A stretch of DNA of 64,000 nt from Shewanella fidelis ATCC BAA-318 (GCF_000518605.1 NZ_KI912460.1:253741-317740), one strand, 5' to 3'. Counted from the first letter of the stretch, positions 8,237 through 17,250 are shown. Notes: generated from the letters alone by a model not told the origin. Translations and numbers: made by a program.

Positions 8237-10829
8237 AGCTCAGCTCCTGTTTATGCATCTTGTTAGGAGTTGATGCGCTAATAACATAATCGGCGCGACA
8301 AGTGTTATCAGCCCAACTGAGATGTAAGCGGCCTTGAGGTTGTTGTAAACGGATATAGCCCTGTCCGCCTTGGCCCACATAACCAAGGGTGACGGCTTGC
8401 TGGTCTTTAATCACCGCCCCCAGTGGCGGTATTTCACCATTAGCCAGACGTATTTTAAATAATGCGCTAATGCCGCTTTTGGCTACAAAGTCGAGTGTCA
8501 CCGCTGAGCCTGCAATCGGCACGATACTACGGCCATTATCAATCAGCTCCACATCGCTATCTAGGCCATTGGTATCTACCGTAATCACGTTAGGCGAAAA
8601 TGCTGACAACTGGTTGATGACCCCATAACCATTACTATCAATTTTAGCGCCGCTAAAGCCCACCTTGGCGCCTTGTGCCTTTTTCGCTTCAACAATAGCG
8701 AAACTTTCACCTAGGGTATTGGTCATATTGACCCCACCGCCGTGGGCGACAAACGCGCCTCTTGCGCCAACGTTAACTTGATAAGAATGGTCTGAACTGC
8801 TGGCGCCGGCATTGAACTGCACATGGTCAAATTGCTTAGATGCGTTGACGCCAAACCTGCGATTACTTTGGTGTTCGGCCAAGGTTTCATAATTAACATT
8901 GACGCTATAAACAGGATCTTGATGGTTTCTGGGTAAATGGGTTAAGGTGCCGTTATAGCTTTCACCATTATTGCTTGAGGTTGAAATCCCTGCACTCGAC
9001 AAAAAACGTTTACCGTGGAAATTAAACGGCACAGACAGGGTCAACATAAACTGCTCATCATCTTGCATTGCTAAATAACCATCAAATTGACGTAGGTATG
9101 ATAGGTTGTAACTCACCTCTCTCCATGAGTTGGAATAGCCAATTTGTAATTGTTTACTTGTTGGTCGATTATCTCGATACTGGGTCAAGCTACCATTGAG
9201 AACCAGTTGACCATATTGCTGTAATTGCTGGCTGATATTCACTGACGCATAGGTTTTTTGCCTCGTTGAATAATCGCTGTAACGGCCGGCTTCGACTAAA
9301 TTTAACGCCTGTGACTTTTCCTTCTCATTGAGACTTTGTTGCAAGTCTCTGTAGCCTTCAGTGGAGTACCAAAAACTGGCTAAGGCGATATTAGTGCCAA
9401 AGTTAAAGCTCTTACTGTAATCCAGCCCCAGCTTCCATCCAGACTCATTGTCTTCAGCTAAGTTTGAGTTTGAATAGATCCCAGTAATACCAAAAGCGCC
9501 AAAACTTGAGCCCAACACCGCACCGCTAGATAAGGCATAGTAATCACGAGAGGCTCTGCCGCCCGCATTAAGGCTTAACCAGTTGTTTATGCCTCTGGCG
9601 TAATAAGCATCGATTAAATAAGGTGAGCTACCTATAGTATCAGTCAATTTACCGATAGAGAGCTCATAGCGGTCAACACCAGGCCTTAACGAATCGGGCG
9701 TGGCAGAAAAAGGCACACTGTAGTTGGCTGTTTGTCCATCATCGCCCATGATTTCTACCCGTAAATCACCGTAAGCTCTGGTGGGGGTTAAATCACTGAT
9801 TTCAAATGGGCCTGCAGGTACTGTGACTTGGTAAATGGTGACGTTTTTTTGTTTAACGGTCACCGTGGATGGTCTTACTGCGATCCCGGTTATGACAGGC
9901 GCATAGCTTCTTGTAAAATAAGGCCTCATGCGCGGCTCTGACTTAAGTTGCACGCCGACAAATGCTGAACTACCAAAATGGCTATTGCTACTGTAGCTAT
10001 CACCTATTCTCAAATAGCTGTCTAATTCAGGAATGATGGTTTGCAGATAAGTTTGGTAGCCGCTCCAATCAACATCCGTGTTTTGATTAGCTTTTGTCAG
10101 GGTTAACGTAGCTCTGTGCCTAAGTTGAAAACGACCTAAGTTAATACCGCTACTTAAGCCTAAATAGCCATTGCTATGCCAGCTACTTACAGACTTCATT
10201 CTTGAGCTATAAAGATTAACGTCATAGTTAATAAATCCAGCGTTACTGCCGTAATTCCACTGGGCGCGGTTATCGTCTTTTATTGGTTCAATCAACGCCA
10301 GTTGAGGAATATTGATATCAAGGGCCAATTGATTAAGGTTGGCGGTCAGCTCAACACCTTCTGGGAGTTGACTTAAATCGGTGCAGTTACTACCAGCACC
10401 ACTTTTTATCAGCGCATCACGATAGTATTGCTTTAGTTTAAGCTGAGTGCTCTGCCAAAATTCAATGGGTAAACAAGGGCCAAGGCTACCATCTTGTTGT
10501 TTTGAAAATGAGACAGTTTGATTGGTTTTAAACACCCGTTGATTAACGATGATATCAACTAAATAGTCCCCTGCAGCCGAAGCGCCGCCGTCTATAAACC
10601 CGGTATAATCAATACCAAAGCCAGTTGCACTTAAGATTTGCGGGTCAAAAATATACTCAGGCGTATGACTTTGGCTGGCTGAACTCATCATGATAACTTC
10701 ATCTTCGAGCTGCTCTGCCTCTTGGTTTTCGGCCGCAACAAGGCTCAGAGGAAAAGCCACTGATGCTAAAGTTAATATTGCGCTAACCATGACGCCAATA
10801 CGTTGAGTTGGAACCGCATTATTCATCAT
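8229..10829 (-). CDS. Outer-membrane fimbrial usher protein
   Basis: An 866-aa usher that forms the outer-membrane pore through which chaperone-bound pilins are polymerised and secreted. After the signal peptide come an N-terminal domain (EYIFDPQIL with a cysteine pair later), a long beta-barrel region, a plug-like segment near TGIAVRPSTVTVKQKNVTIYQVTVPAGPFEISDL, which is highly typical of ushers, and a C-terminal domain with a cysteine pair (SWADNTCRADYVISA and ELSCE). The length matches the FimD/PapC family. ATG 10829 has AGGA 6 nt upstream and overlaps the upstream chaperone stop as ATGA, indicating translational coupling. Confidence 0.93.
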   Translation of the reverse strand: MMNNAVPTQRIGVMVSAILTLASVAFPLSLVAAENQEAEQLEDEVIMMSSASQSHTPEYIFDPQILSATGFGIDYTGFIDGGASAAGDYLVDIIVNQRVFKTNQTVSFSKQQDGSLGPCLPIEFWQSTQLKLKQYYRDALIKSGAGSNCTDLSQLPEGVELTANLNQLALDINIPQLALIEPIKDDNRAQWNYGSNAGFINYDVNLYSSRMKSVSSWHSNGYLGLSSGINLGRFQLRHRATLTLTKANQNTDVDWSGYQTYLQTIIPELDSYLRIGDSYSSNSHFGSSAFVGVQLKSEPRMRPYFTRSYAPVITGIAVRPSTVTVKQKNVTIYQVTVPAGPFEISDLTPTRAYGDLRVEIMGDDGQTANYSVPFSATPDSLRPGVDRYELSIGKLTDTIGSSPYLIDAYYARGINNWLSLNAGGRASRDYYALSSGAVLGSSFGAFGITGIYSNSNLAEDNESGWKLGLDYSKSFNFGTNIALASFWYSTEGYRDLQQSLNEKEKSQALNLVEAGRYSDYSTRQKTYASVNISQQLQQYGQLVLNGSLTQYRDNRPTSKQLQIGYSNSWREVSYNLSYLRQFDGYLAMQDDEQFMLTLSVPFNFHGKRFLSSAGISTSSNNGESYNGTLTHLPRNHQDPVYSVNVNYETLAEHQSNRRFGVNASKQFDHVQFNAGASSSDHSYQVNVGARGAFVAHGGGVNMTNTLGESFAIVEAKKAQGAKVGFSGAKIDSNGYGVINQLSAFSPNVITVDTNGLDSDVELIDNGRSIVPIAGSAVTLDFVAKSGISALFKIRLANGEIPPLGAVIKDQQAVTLGYVGQGGQGYIRLQQPQGRLHLSWADNTCRADYVISASTPNKMHKQELSCE

Positions 10830-11587
10830 TGCGTTTCCTCTAGATTGACAAGCGCTTCAAACTGACTCCTGCCTCCCTGATCATTAATTAAGGTGAATTC
10901 TATTTCTGAACTAGCCAGTTGATCTTGTGGGGGCAGCAACAGTGATAAACTTGACCAGGGCGCAAGCATCTCTTTCGGCACTAAATCACGTTTAACCTTA
11001 GAGGTGTTGCTGTAAGTTAACTTAGGAATAGTGACAAAAAATGGACTGTTATTTTTAAGTACTAATGCTGAGCTGCCGTCCGCTGCCTTGTTTAGGCTAA
11101 ACTTGATATTTTTAACCACATCATCAATGTGGTAGCCGCTAAATTCTGGCCGGTAAAACAGTTTTAATGTGTGTTTTTGGGTAATGACTAGCTGATTATT
11201 TGTTTCACCTTCTGTTTGCGCCAATGGCGGAATCACTAAAAAGTGAAAATAAAATAGTGACTCCCTATCGCTTGGTAACTCTGAGCCGGTATAAACGATT
11301 TTGACTTGTTGACCTTGTTTATTGTTTAGCTTAAAAACAGGGGGCGAGACAAAAAATTGCGCATCATCTTGATAGTCGACATCACCTATTTGGTGGGTTT
11401 GTGTTACCCAAACTTGAACCATGCTAGGTGTGACATCTAATGTATTGATAAAGACATTGCTACTATGAGTTTTAGCCAACATCACCAGCCTAGACTTATT
11501 AGCAACCACGGCAGCATCAACATAATTTGTATAAACAACTAACATTAAACCGATGATTAATTTGCCCATATACAGATAGTTGTGCAT
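10826..11587 (-). CDS. Periplasmic fimbrial chaperone (first copy)
   Basis: A PapD-family chaperone of about 253 aa encoded between pilin and usher. The signal peptide ends near YVDA. The mature start AVVANKSRLVMLAKTHSSNVFI, the Arg/Lys-anchored motif LPSDRESLFYFHFLVIPP and the C-terminal domain (NSPFFVTIPKLTYSN) are all family landmarks. It should cap pilins in the periplasm by donor-strand complementation and deliver them to the usher. The preceding GTG at 11590 is in frame, but ATG 11587 with GGAGG just upstream is preferred. It overlaps the usher start by 4 bp. Confidence 0.9.
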   Translation of the reverse strand: MHNYLYMGKLIIGLMLVVYTNYVDAAVVANKSRLVMLAKTHSSNVFINTLDVTPSMVQVWVTQTHQIGDVDYQDDAQFFVSPPVFKLNNKQGQQVKIVYTGSELPSDRESLFYFHFLVIPPLAQTEGETNNQLVITQKHTLKLFYRPEFSGYHIDDVVKNIKFSLNKAADGSSALVLKNNSPFFVTIPKLTYSNTSKVKRDLVPKEMLAPWSSLSLLLPPQDQLASSEIEFTLINDQGGRSQFEALVNLEETQ

Positions 11588-11647
11588 CACGCCTCCCTGC
11601 GAATCTGACTTTACTTACTGGCTAAAAAATAGATAGTTAATAAATAC

Positions 11648-12190
11648 TTAGTAATAAGTAATGGCATAATTCACCGTGGCGATAACCGTACCAGCCGTAG
11701 CACTACCTAGATCAGAACGATATTTTGCTTGGTAGACTTCACTACCCGAGGTAACAGGTGCCGTTATCATAAAGGCACTGGCATCTTGATAACTACCAGA
11801 GCTAAAATCGAAGTTTGCTCCACCATCCTTAGTTAGGGCCACTGCAACATTGCCAGCCGTACCAGTATTTAACAGGTTTCCGACACCATTATCCATGCCT
11901 GTAAATACCATTCCTGCAGTAAAATTAACGCTACCATCACAGCCATTAATATTGACAGTAAACTCGGTAACGCCAGCCTCTGAGCCAAAACTAGCTAGAT
12001 CAGCTGTAGATACCGTAGGCATTAACACCACGGGGCTAGCAGCATCTCCATTAATATCTACTGCACAGGTATTAGCGTTGACTTCTCCTATAAAAGTAAT
12101 GTCGTTTGGAGCGGCATAACTAGTTACTGGTAGTAACCCTGTTGAGGCCACCGTTAAACAAATAAACGAAAGCTTTGTTAAGTTCTTCAT
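11648..12190 (-). CDS. Major fimbrial subunit (type 1 pilin-like)
   Basis: A 180-aa pilin, first gene of the fimbrial operon. The signal peptide is cleaved after SYA (about residue 26). The mature protein starts with an N-terminal extension, NDITFIGEVNANTCAVDI, that supplies the donor strand, and has one disulfide pair (NTCAV and INGCDGS). The C-terminus, GTVIATVNYAITYY, shows the alternating pattern and penultimate tyrosine of FimA-type pilins. The ribosome site is GGTGG. It is separated from the chaperone gene by 60 bp without a clear hairpin, so the operon is probably read through, with the pilin at highest dose because it is promoter proximal. Confidence 0.9.
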   Translation of the reverse strand: MKNLTKLSFICLTVASTGLLPVTSYAAPNDITFIGEVNANTCAVDINGDAASPVVLMPTVSTADLASFGSEAGVTEFTVNINGCDGSVNFTAGMVFTGMDNGVGNLLNTGTAGNVAVALTKDGGANFDFSSGSYQDASAFMITAPVTSGSEVYQAKYRSDLGSATAGTVIATVNYAITYY

Positions 12191-12822
12191 ATATCCACCA
12201 TCTGGTTAAATTAAGGTTTAGTTATCTACCTAAACAATTAAATAGAGGTCTTATAACTGCTAGATAGGCATAAATTGCAACCTAAATCGCTGCTCTTTTA
12301 ATTTAAGATTTCCGAGGTATCGTTCGTATAGTAAAATGTTGTTATAAGTTGTTAATTATCCTAATTTCCATTTGATGGTCAGTTAATGGCTTTGGATTTT
12401 TTCGCCAAATTTGCTTGTGTCTGATTGCTAGTTTTGTGGTAGAGGACTGTTCATCTACACCGGTGTAGAACATTTGAAATGCATTTAATATGTCGTGTTA
12501 TAACGGGTAATAGTCACCCTTTAAAAGTGTATTTTTGTATAAACTAATCACATTAATTATTACTCTTGTATTGATGTGCTTTTAATAAATTATTAATGAT
12601 ATTAATAATAAATAACTATTAATTTGTTGAAATTCAGCCTCCGAGTCAGATAGTTTAATAATTACAGCGCTTTAAATGAACAAGCTTGCTTTTATTTAAT
12701 GTAACAGAGGTTGGGTTCATAAGGCGCTTCTGTTCTGATTTTAATTTTACTTATCTAACTCGATATATAAAACATTTCTTTTTTATTATTTAAATAGTTA
12801 AGACTTTAGCCAAGGAGGGAGC
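12191..12822. other. AT-rich divergent regulatory region between fimbrial operon and HU-like genes
   Basis: 632 bp without a credible ORF. It must carry promoters for the pilin gene (leftward) and the HU-like genes (rightward). It contains a perfect 16-bp palindrome at 12454-12469, runs of A/T with bending potential near 12560-12630, and the 17-nt string AATAACTATTAATTTGT at 12611-12627, which also occurs at 4124-4140. No long inverted repeats suggesting a phase-variable invertible promoter were found. Confidence 0.6.
12454..12469. promoter_or_regulatory. 16-bp perfect palindrome, candidate operator
   Basis: TCTACACCGGTGTAGA is self-complementary and sits about 265 bp upstream of the pilin ATG and 350 bp upstream of the first HU-like gene. 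It is GC-richer than its surroundings. The binding protein is unknown. Confidence 0.45.
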
Positions 12823-13107
12823 ATGGTTAATAAAAATCGCCAAGATTTAATTGAATATATTTGTAATCAACTTGACGGCTACACTAATGAGCAAATAGAC
12901 AAGATGAGTGATCACTTGTTAGATGACATGCTTTGCCTTGCTATGTCAGGACGACCTGTTCACTTAACAAATTTGGGGCAATTAAAGCAGGTAGAGAAAA
13001 CAGCGAGAGTTGGTCGCAACCCTAAAACCGGAGATTTGCATACGATTCGAGCTAGAAAACGCATTGTGTTTTCCTTTGTTAAAAAACTCAGAAAAAAGGA
13101 AATATGA
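12823..13107 (+). CDS. HU/IHF-family DNA-binding protein, divergent (copy 1)
   Basis: A 94-aa protein with the HU/IHF fold. The signature region TNLGQLKQVEKTARVGRNPKTGDLHTIRARKRIVFSFVKKLR matches the family pattern (GxF....R..R.GRNP.TG......A...F...K.LR), although the usual GFG is NLG. The N-terminal helical part is atypical (YTNEQIDKMSDHLLDDML). It should bend DNA. The ribosome site AAGGAGG is excellent. Its stop overlaps the start of the second HU-like gene (ATGA type). Its position divergent from a fimbrial operon suggests a local architectural regulator, by analogy with IHF in other fimbrial loci; this is inference. Confidence 0.75.
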   Translation: MVNKNRQDLIEYICNQLDGYTNEQIDKMSDHLLDDMLCLAMSGRPVHLTNLGQLKQVEKTARVGRNPKTGDLHTIRARKRIVFSFVKKLRKKEI

Positions 13108-13403
13108 ATATGTTGAACAACAAAGTGTCGATTGCCGAACTTGCTGAACGTCTGGCATTACGATTTAACATCGCGCAAAACGATGCCGTAACCATTGTAA
13201 AAGCGACGCGAGATTTTTTTATCGACAACATTAGCGCTCAAAACCGCATCGTGATTAAGCGCTTTGGCTCGGTTAAATATACTAAAGTTTTGCCTTATGA
13301 AAGCCGTAATCCATTAACCGGGGAAAAAGTGGTAACAAAGCACAAGTCAGTGCCTAGGTTTACTCCCGTGAGAAGCACTATTAGGTATATCGACGATAAC
13401 TAA
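13104..13403 (+). CDS. HU/IHF-family DNA-binding protein, divergent (copy 2)
   Basis: A 99-aa HU-like protein translationally coupled to copy 1. The N-terminal helices (VSIAELAERLALRFNIAQNDAVTIVKATRDFF) and the arm region (RIVIKRFGSVKYTKVLPYESRNPLTGEKVVTKHKSV) fit the family, with SRNPLTGE in place of GRNPxTGE. A C-terminal lead (RFTPVRSTIRYI) replaces the typical F...K.L. The two proteins differ strongly from each other, so a heterodimer like IHF alpha/beta is plausible. ATG 13104 overlaps the previous stop; ATG 13110 is an alternative. Confidence 0.72.
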   Translation: MNMLNNKVSIAELAERLALRFNIAQNDAVTIVKATRDFFIDNISAQNRIVIKRFGSVKYTKVLPYESRNPLTGEKVVTKHKSVPRFTPVRSTIRYIDDN

Positions 13404-13432
13404 AGACTTACGCACAATTGAGGGTTGAGGTA

Positions 13433-13624
13433 ATGTCAATCGACAATAAGGCTTTTGGTCTAAATCAGATGCCAACTAAAAAACAAGTTAAAAGATGGCT
13501 ATGGATGATTAACTGTTGCGACTCTGAAGCGGTTATCATTCATGGAAAAAACCGATTAAACATGTATTTTTTGAATGTATCGGATGCTGAAAAATTCGTT
13601 GAACAGTATAAGCAATCACCTTGA
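13433..13624 (+). CDS. Small hypothetical protein in HU-like operon
   Basis: A 63-aa protein I do not recognise. It starts MSIDNKAFGLNQMPTKKQ and continues with a W-rich core (RWLWMINCC) and a short alpha/beta pattern (EAVIIHGKNRLNMYFLNVSDAEKFVEQY). ATG 13433 is chosen because AGGG lies 8 nt upstream; an in-frame TTG at 13418 would add 5 residues. It follows the second HU-like gene by 29 bp and is probably cotranscribed. No membrane segment or signal peptide. Confidence 0.5.
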   Translation: MSIDNKAFGLNQMPTKKQVKRWLWMINCCDSEAVIIHGKNRLNMYFLNVSDAEKFVEQYKQSP

Positions 13625-13632
13625 CGGTGATT
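13614..13632 (+). terminator. Weak hairpin overlapping stop of the small ORF
   Basis: AATCACC and GGTGATT pair over a 5-nt loop that contains the stop codon. No T tract follows, so it may act on mRNA stability rather than as an intrinsic terminator. Confidence 0.3.
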
Positions 13633-13999
13633 ACTCAGGAATTGCGACTTTATATAAATCAATGTCAGCATTAAGCATTAGTTTGAACTTGAGCGGCAGA
13701 AGTGCTGAGCTGACTGATTATACTAACTGGGTTGGTCAAAACTTACGGTTAATGGGAGTATTTGGTTAAGTTACAAGATGAAAGATGTAAAGTAGAAGAA
13801 ACTAAAGTCACCATTATTATTCACTTTAAAAATACAGCTGTATTGATTTGTAATCGCTGGCAGTTATTTGCTTGACTCTGTATTCGTTGTCACTAAAATA
13901 CGCGCCGTTTGCCTGAAATGCAGTACCTAAGCACCCTTTTTGTGTTGATTGCTCACCTGGTAAGCCGTGTATTTTCTTTATTTAATCCAAGGACAATAA
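13625..13999. other. Intergenic region before codB
   Basis: 375 bp apart from the hairpin overlapping 13614-13632. No gene with a credible start and coding character. It presumably holds the codBA promoter; I see no purine-riboswitch-like structure. Confidence 0.5.
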
Positions 14000-15265
14000 A
14001 TGGCAAGCGATAATAATTATAGTTTAAGCCCTGTGCCTATTTCGGCACGTAAAGGTGTGTTATCCCTAACAATGGTTATGTTAGGTTTGACCTTTTTTTC
14101 AGCGAGTATGTGGACAGGAGGCACACTCGGTACTGGCCTCTCTTTTAATGATTTTGTTCTTGCGGTTCTCATTGGTAATTTAATTCTCGGTATTTATACC
14201 TCTTTCCTCGGTTATATCGGCGCCCAAACAGGGCTTTCAACTCACCTCCTCGCTCGTTACTCTTTCGGCCTCAAAGGCTCATGGTTACCCTCGCTACTTC
14301 TTGGTGGCACTCAAGTTGGTTGGTTTGGTGTTGGTGTGGCAATGTTTGCAATTCCAGTTCAAAAAGCCACTGGCATTGACACTAATCTACTGATCATCAT
14401 TTCTGGTCTGTTAATGACCTTAACTGTCTACTTCGGCATTGGTGCCATTATGATCCTTTCAGCAGTTGCCGTGCCAGCTATTGCACTGTTCGGTGGCTTC
14501 TCTGTGGTTCAGGCTGTCGATTCAATGGGCGGAATGCAAGGTTTAATGGCAGTAGAGCCAGAAACCCCAATTGGATTTAATACCGCGTTGGTACTAGTAG
14601 TCGGTTCATTTATCTCGGCCGGTACGTTGACGGCTGACTTTGTGCGCTTCGGTAAAAATCCAAAAACAGCTGTATTTGTCACCATGTTTGCGTTTTTTAT
14701 TGGTAACTCATTAATGTTTGTCTTTGGCGCTGCGGGCGCGGCTGCCACCGGTCAAGCTGATATTTCTGAAGTGATGATGGCACAAGGGTTACTGATCCCG
14801 GCAATTATTATTTTGGGTCTTAATATTTGGACTACTAACGACAATGCACTTTATGCCTCGGGCTTAGGGTTTTCAAACATTACTGGTTTGCCAAGTAAAT
14901 ACTTGTCAATTTTTAACGGTGTTATTGGCACGCTTTGCGCACTATGGCTATATAATAACTTTGTTGGTTGGCTGACCTTCTTATCTGCTGCCATTCCTCC
15001 AATCGGTGGCATCATCATTGCGGATTACTTGCGTAACCGTGACAAATATAAAGATTTTACTCACGCTAAGTTTTCCAGCGTCAATTGGGCCGCCATAACA
15101 GGCGTAATTATTGGCGTTCTGGCTGGCCACCTACTACCAGGCATAGTACCTATCAATGCGGTATTAGCCGGTGCGGTTAGCTACCTATTAATTGACGAAC
15201 TGCTAAAACGTGTGACACGTCAGCAAGCAGTTAAATCAGATTGTAACAATGCAACCAATGCATAA
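14000..15265 (+). CDS. codB: Cytosine permease
   Basis: A 421-aa nucleobase:cation symporter-1 family transporter with about 12 hydrophobic segments that imports cytosine across the inner membrane. Typical CodB features are the N-terminal PVPISARKGVLSLTMVMLGLTFFSASMWTGGTLG, the GFGLKG-like loop (ARYSFGLKGSWLPSLLLGGTQVGWFGVG) and WTTNDNALYASGLGFSNI in the seventh/eighth helix region. The length matches E. coli CodB (419). The ribosome site is AAGGA. The cytosine deaminase gene follows with its own ribosome site inside the codB stop region, so the two form an operon for cytosine salvage to uracil. Confidence 0.95.
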   Translation: MASDNNYSLSPVPISARKGVLSLTMVMLGLTFFSASMWTGGTLGTGLSFNDFVLAVLIGNLILGIYTSFLGYIGAQTGLSTHLLARYSFGLKGSWLPSLLLGGTQVGWFGVGVAMFAIPVQKATGIDTNLLIIISGLLMTLTVYFGIGAIMILSAVAVPAIALFGGFSVVQAVDSMGGMQGLMAVEPETPIGFNTALVLVVGSFISAGTLTADFVRFGKNPKTAVFVTMFAFFIGNSLMFVFGAAGAAATGQADISEVMMAQGLLIPAIIILGLNIWTTNDNALYASGLGFSNITGLPSKYLSIFNGVIGTLCALWLYNNFVGWLTFLSAAIPPIGGIIIADYLRNRDKYKDFTHAKFSSVNWAAITGVIIGVLAGHLLPGIVPINAVLAGAVSYLLIDELLKRVTRQQAVKSDCNNATNA

Positions 15266-15275
15266 GGAAACCACC

Positions 15276-16565
15276 ATGTCATCAGCAAGTATGTTGATTA
15301 AAAATGTGACACTTAACGGTCACGAAGGCCTGCAACAATTGTTGATTGAAGACGGCAAATTCACGGCTATTAGCCCAATGACCACTAAACTTGAACATGC
15401 TGAGTCAATTCAAGTTATTGATGGTGAAGGTGGAATGGCGGTTGCTCCATTTTGTGAGCCACACGTACACTTAGATACAACCCAAACTGCAGGTGAACCA
15501 AGCTGGAATATTTCAGGTACCTTATTTGAGGGCATTGAACGCTGGGCTGAGCGTAAGTCGATGTTGTCGATTGAAGATGTGAAAGCACGTGCAAAGCAAA
15601 CTCTTAAATGGCAAATCGCTAACGGTATTCAGCATGTTCGTACCCATGTTGATGTATCTGATCCTACGCTTATTGCACTTAAAGCCATGCTTGAAGTAAA
15701 ACAAGAGATGAAACCTTGGGTTGATATCCAGATTGTGGCTTTCCCACAAGAAGGTATTTTGTCTTACCCAAATGGTAAAGAGTTACTTGAACAAGCGGTA
15801 AAACTGGGTGCTGACGTTATTGGTGCTATTCCTCACTTTGAGTTTACCCGTGAATATGGTGTTGAATCGCTACATTACGTATTCGAACTTGCACGTAAGT
15901 ACGATCGTTTGATTGATGTGCACTGTGATGAAATCGATGACGAACAATCACGCTTTGTTGAAACCGTTGCAGCGCTTGCTCATAAATACAATATGGGTGA
16001 GCGTGTAACCGCTAGCCACACAACGGCGATGCATTCTTACAATGGTGCTTATGCTTCGCGTTTATTCCGCTTGCTTGGAATGTCTGGTATCAACTTTGTG
16101 GCAAACCCACTGGTGAATATTCATCTGCAAGGTCGTTTCGATGATTACCCGAAACGCCGCGGTATTACCCGTGTTAAAGAGATGCTAGCTGCTGATATTA
16201 ACGTTTGTTTTGGTCATGATGACGTTTTTGATCCTTGGTATCCACTGGGCACAGCTAATATGTTGCAGGTTCTGCACATGGGATTACATGTTTGCCAAAT
16301 CATGGGTTACGAGCAGATCAATAATTCGTTAGAGTTAATTACGACTAAGTCTGCTCGTACTTTGAATATTCAAGACAACTACGGCATTGAAATAGGTAAG
16401 CCGGGCAACTTGTTGGTATTGCCTGCCGATAATGGCTTTGATGCAGTACGTCGCCAAGTGCCTGTACGCTACTCAGTACGTCAAGGTAAGGTGTTGGCTG
16501 AAACTAAAATTGCCCAAACTCAGATCCACTTAACTGATGTAGAAGACGTGACTTTCCGTCGTTAA
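15276..16565 (+). CDS. codA: Cytosine deaminase
   Basis: Amidohydrolase that converts cytosine to uracil and ammonia in the cytoplasm. Metal ligands are visible as PHVHLDT (H63, H65), IDVHCDEIDDEQ (near 216) and GHDDVFDPWYPLG (Asp near 315), all matching E. coli CodA. ATG 15276 is chosen because AAGGA lies 7 nt upstream and the resulting 429 aa equals the family length (427); an earlier in-frame ATG at 15249 inside codB is unlikely. A strong terminator follows at 16593. Confidence 0.95.
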   Translation: MSSASMLIKNVTLNGHEGLQQLLIEDGKFTAISPMTTKLEHAESIQVIDGEGGMAVAPFCEPHVHLDTTQTAGEPSWNISGTLFEGIERWAERKSMLSIEDVKARAKQTLKWQIANGIQHVRTHVDVSDPTLIALKAMLEVKQEMKPWVDIQIVAFPQEGILSYPNGKELLEQAVKLGADVIGAIPHFEFTREYGVESLHYVFELARKYDRLIDVHCDEIDDEQSRFVETVAALAHKYNMGERVTASHTTAMHSYNGAYASRLFRLLGMSGINFVANPLVNIHLQGRFDDYPKRRGITRVKEMLAADINVCFGHDDVFDPWYPLGTANMLQVLHMGLHVCQIMGYEQINNSLELITTKSARTLNIQDNYGIEIGKPGNLLVLPADNGFDAVRRQVPVRYSVRQGKVLAETKIAQTQIHLTDVEDVTFRR

Positions 16566-16911
16566 ATACAGATAGAGTTTACAAACTAAATCGGTCCATA
16601 ACCTTAAATGATTATTCTGATCAGCACGAGGTTATGGACCTTTTTATTAATGCTCTTTGCCAGCATAAACTCACATTGGTACGGTTTGCCCTGCTCGCTC
16701 AAAGCCTAATGATTGGTAATACCAATCAGTACAAGAATTTGCTCAACTCAGAGCGGTTTTTGGCAAACTAATTCAAGGCGAATAGCTGCAATAATGGTTG
16801 TTCCCTTATAAAGCTAATCAACGCAGAAGTAGGCAGCTTACTTGGATCACTAGATCTTGTGCAATATTCGCGACCATTTTTTACCTCTGAAACCCTATAG
16901 GCTGCTTGCAG
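16566..16911. other. Intergenic region after codA with repeat-like sequence
   Basis: 346 bp. It holds the codBA terminator and, from 16710, an imperfect repeat that begins with the hairpin TGATTGGT-AAT-ACCAATCA. The stretch around TTTTGGCAAACT resembles 23533-23580. No gene seen. Confidence 0.5.
16593..16648 (+). terminator. Rho-independent terminator of codBA
   Basis: GGTCCATAACCT pairs perfectly with AGGTTATGGACC (12 bp, 24-nt loop) and is followed by TTTTTATT. Confidence 0.88.
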
Positions 16912-17250
16912 CTAGGGTTTTAAACTGTTCTGCAGATCCTTTGGAATTGGCATAGGCTTTAGCGGATTAACATTAGTCCCACCTGTATTTCCTAAAGGCA
17001 CCCAAATTTTCGAAAATATAACCGAAGCAACTATGCGGCTGCATTGACCAAACACCTCTTTAGGCGATCTTTGTTGCCAACCAACTTTGAGCATCCACCA
17101 ATGAGTGCGAGTATGAGCCAAGGTGTAAGACTGGCCGAGAATATGTGCTCGTTCTAAATGATAAAATGCGTCCTCCAGTTTATGCTGTTGGTACTGTGCA
17201 ATGGCTTGCTGCATTTCAGAGTCAAAGGCATTTTTTAGTTTTTGGTGCAC
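16912..17250 (-). CDS. DUF3703 family protein
   Basis: A 112-aa protein matching DUF3703: the N-terminal helical part (QAIAQYQQHKLEDAFYHLERAHILGQ), then HTRTHWWMLKVGWQQRSPKEVFGQ, and the closing motif WVPLGNTGGTNVNPLKPMPIP. No signal peptide. The GTG start at 17250 is supported by GGAG 5 nt upstream. In other bacteria members often sit beside cation-efflux genes, but none is adjacent here. Function is unknown; the first part looks TPR-like. Confidence 0.82.
   Translation of the reverse strand: MHQKLKNAFDSEMQQAIAQYQQHKLEDAFYHLERAHILGQSYTLAHTRTHWWMLKVGWQQRSPKEVFGQCSRIVASVIFSKIWVPLGNTGGTNVNPLKPMPIPKDLQNSLKP

Noticed and set aside
12191..12822. Invertible fimbrial promoter (phase variation by recombination)
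   Set aside because: No pair of inverted repeats flanking a promoter-sized segment and no adjacent recombinase gene of the FimB/E type were seen.
14509..14748. Minus-strand ORF within codB
   Set aside because: Shadow of codB; no independent coding evidence.
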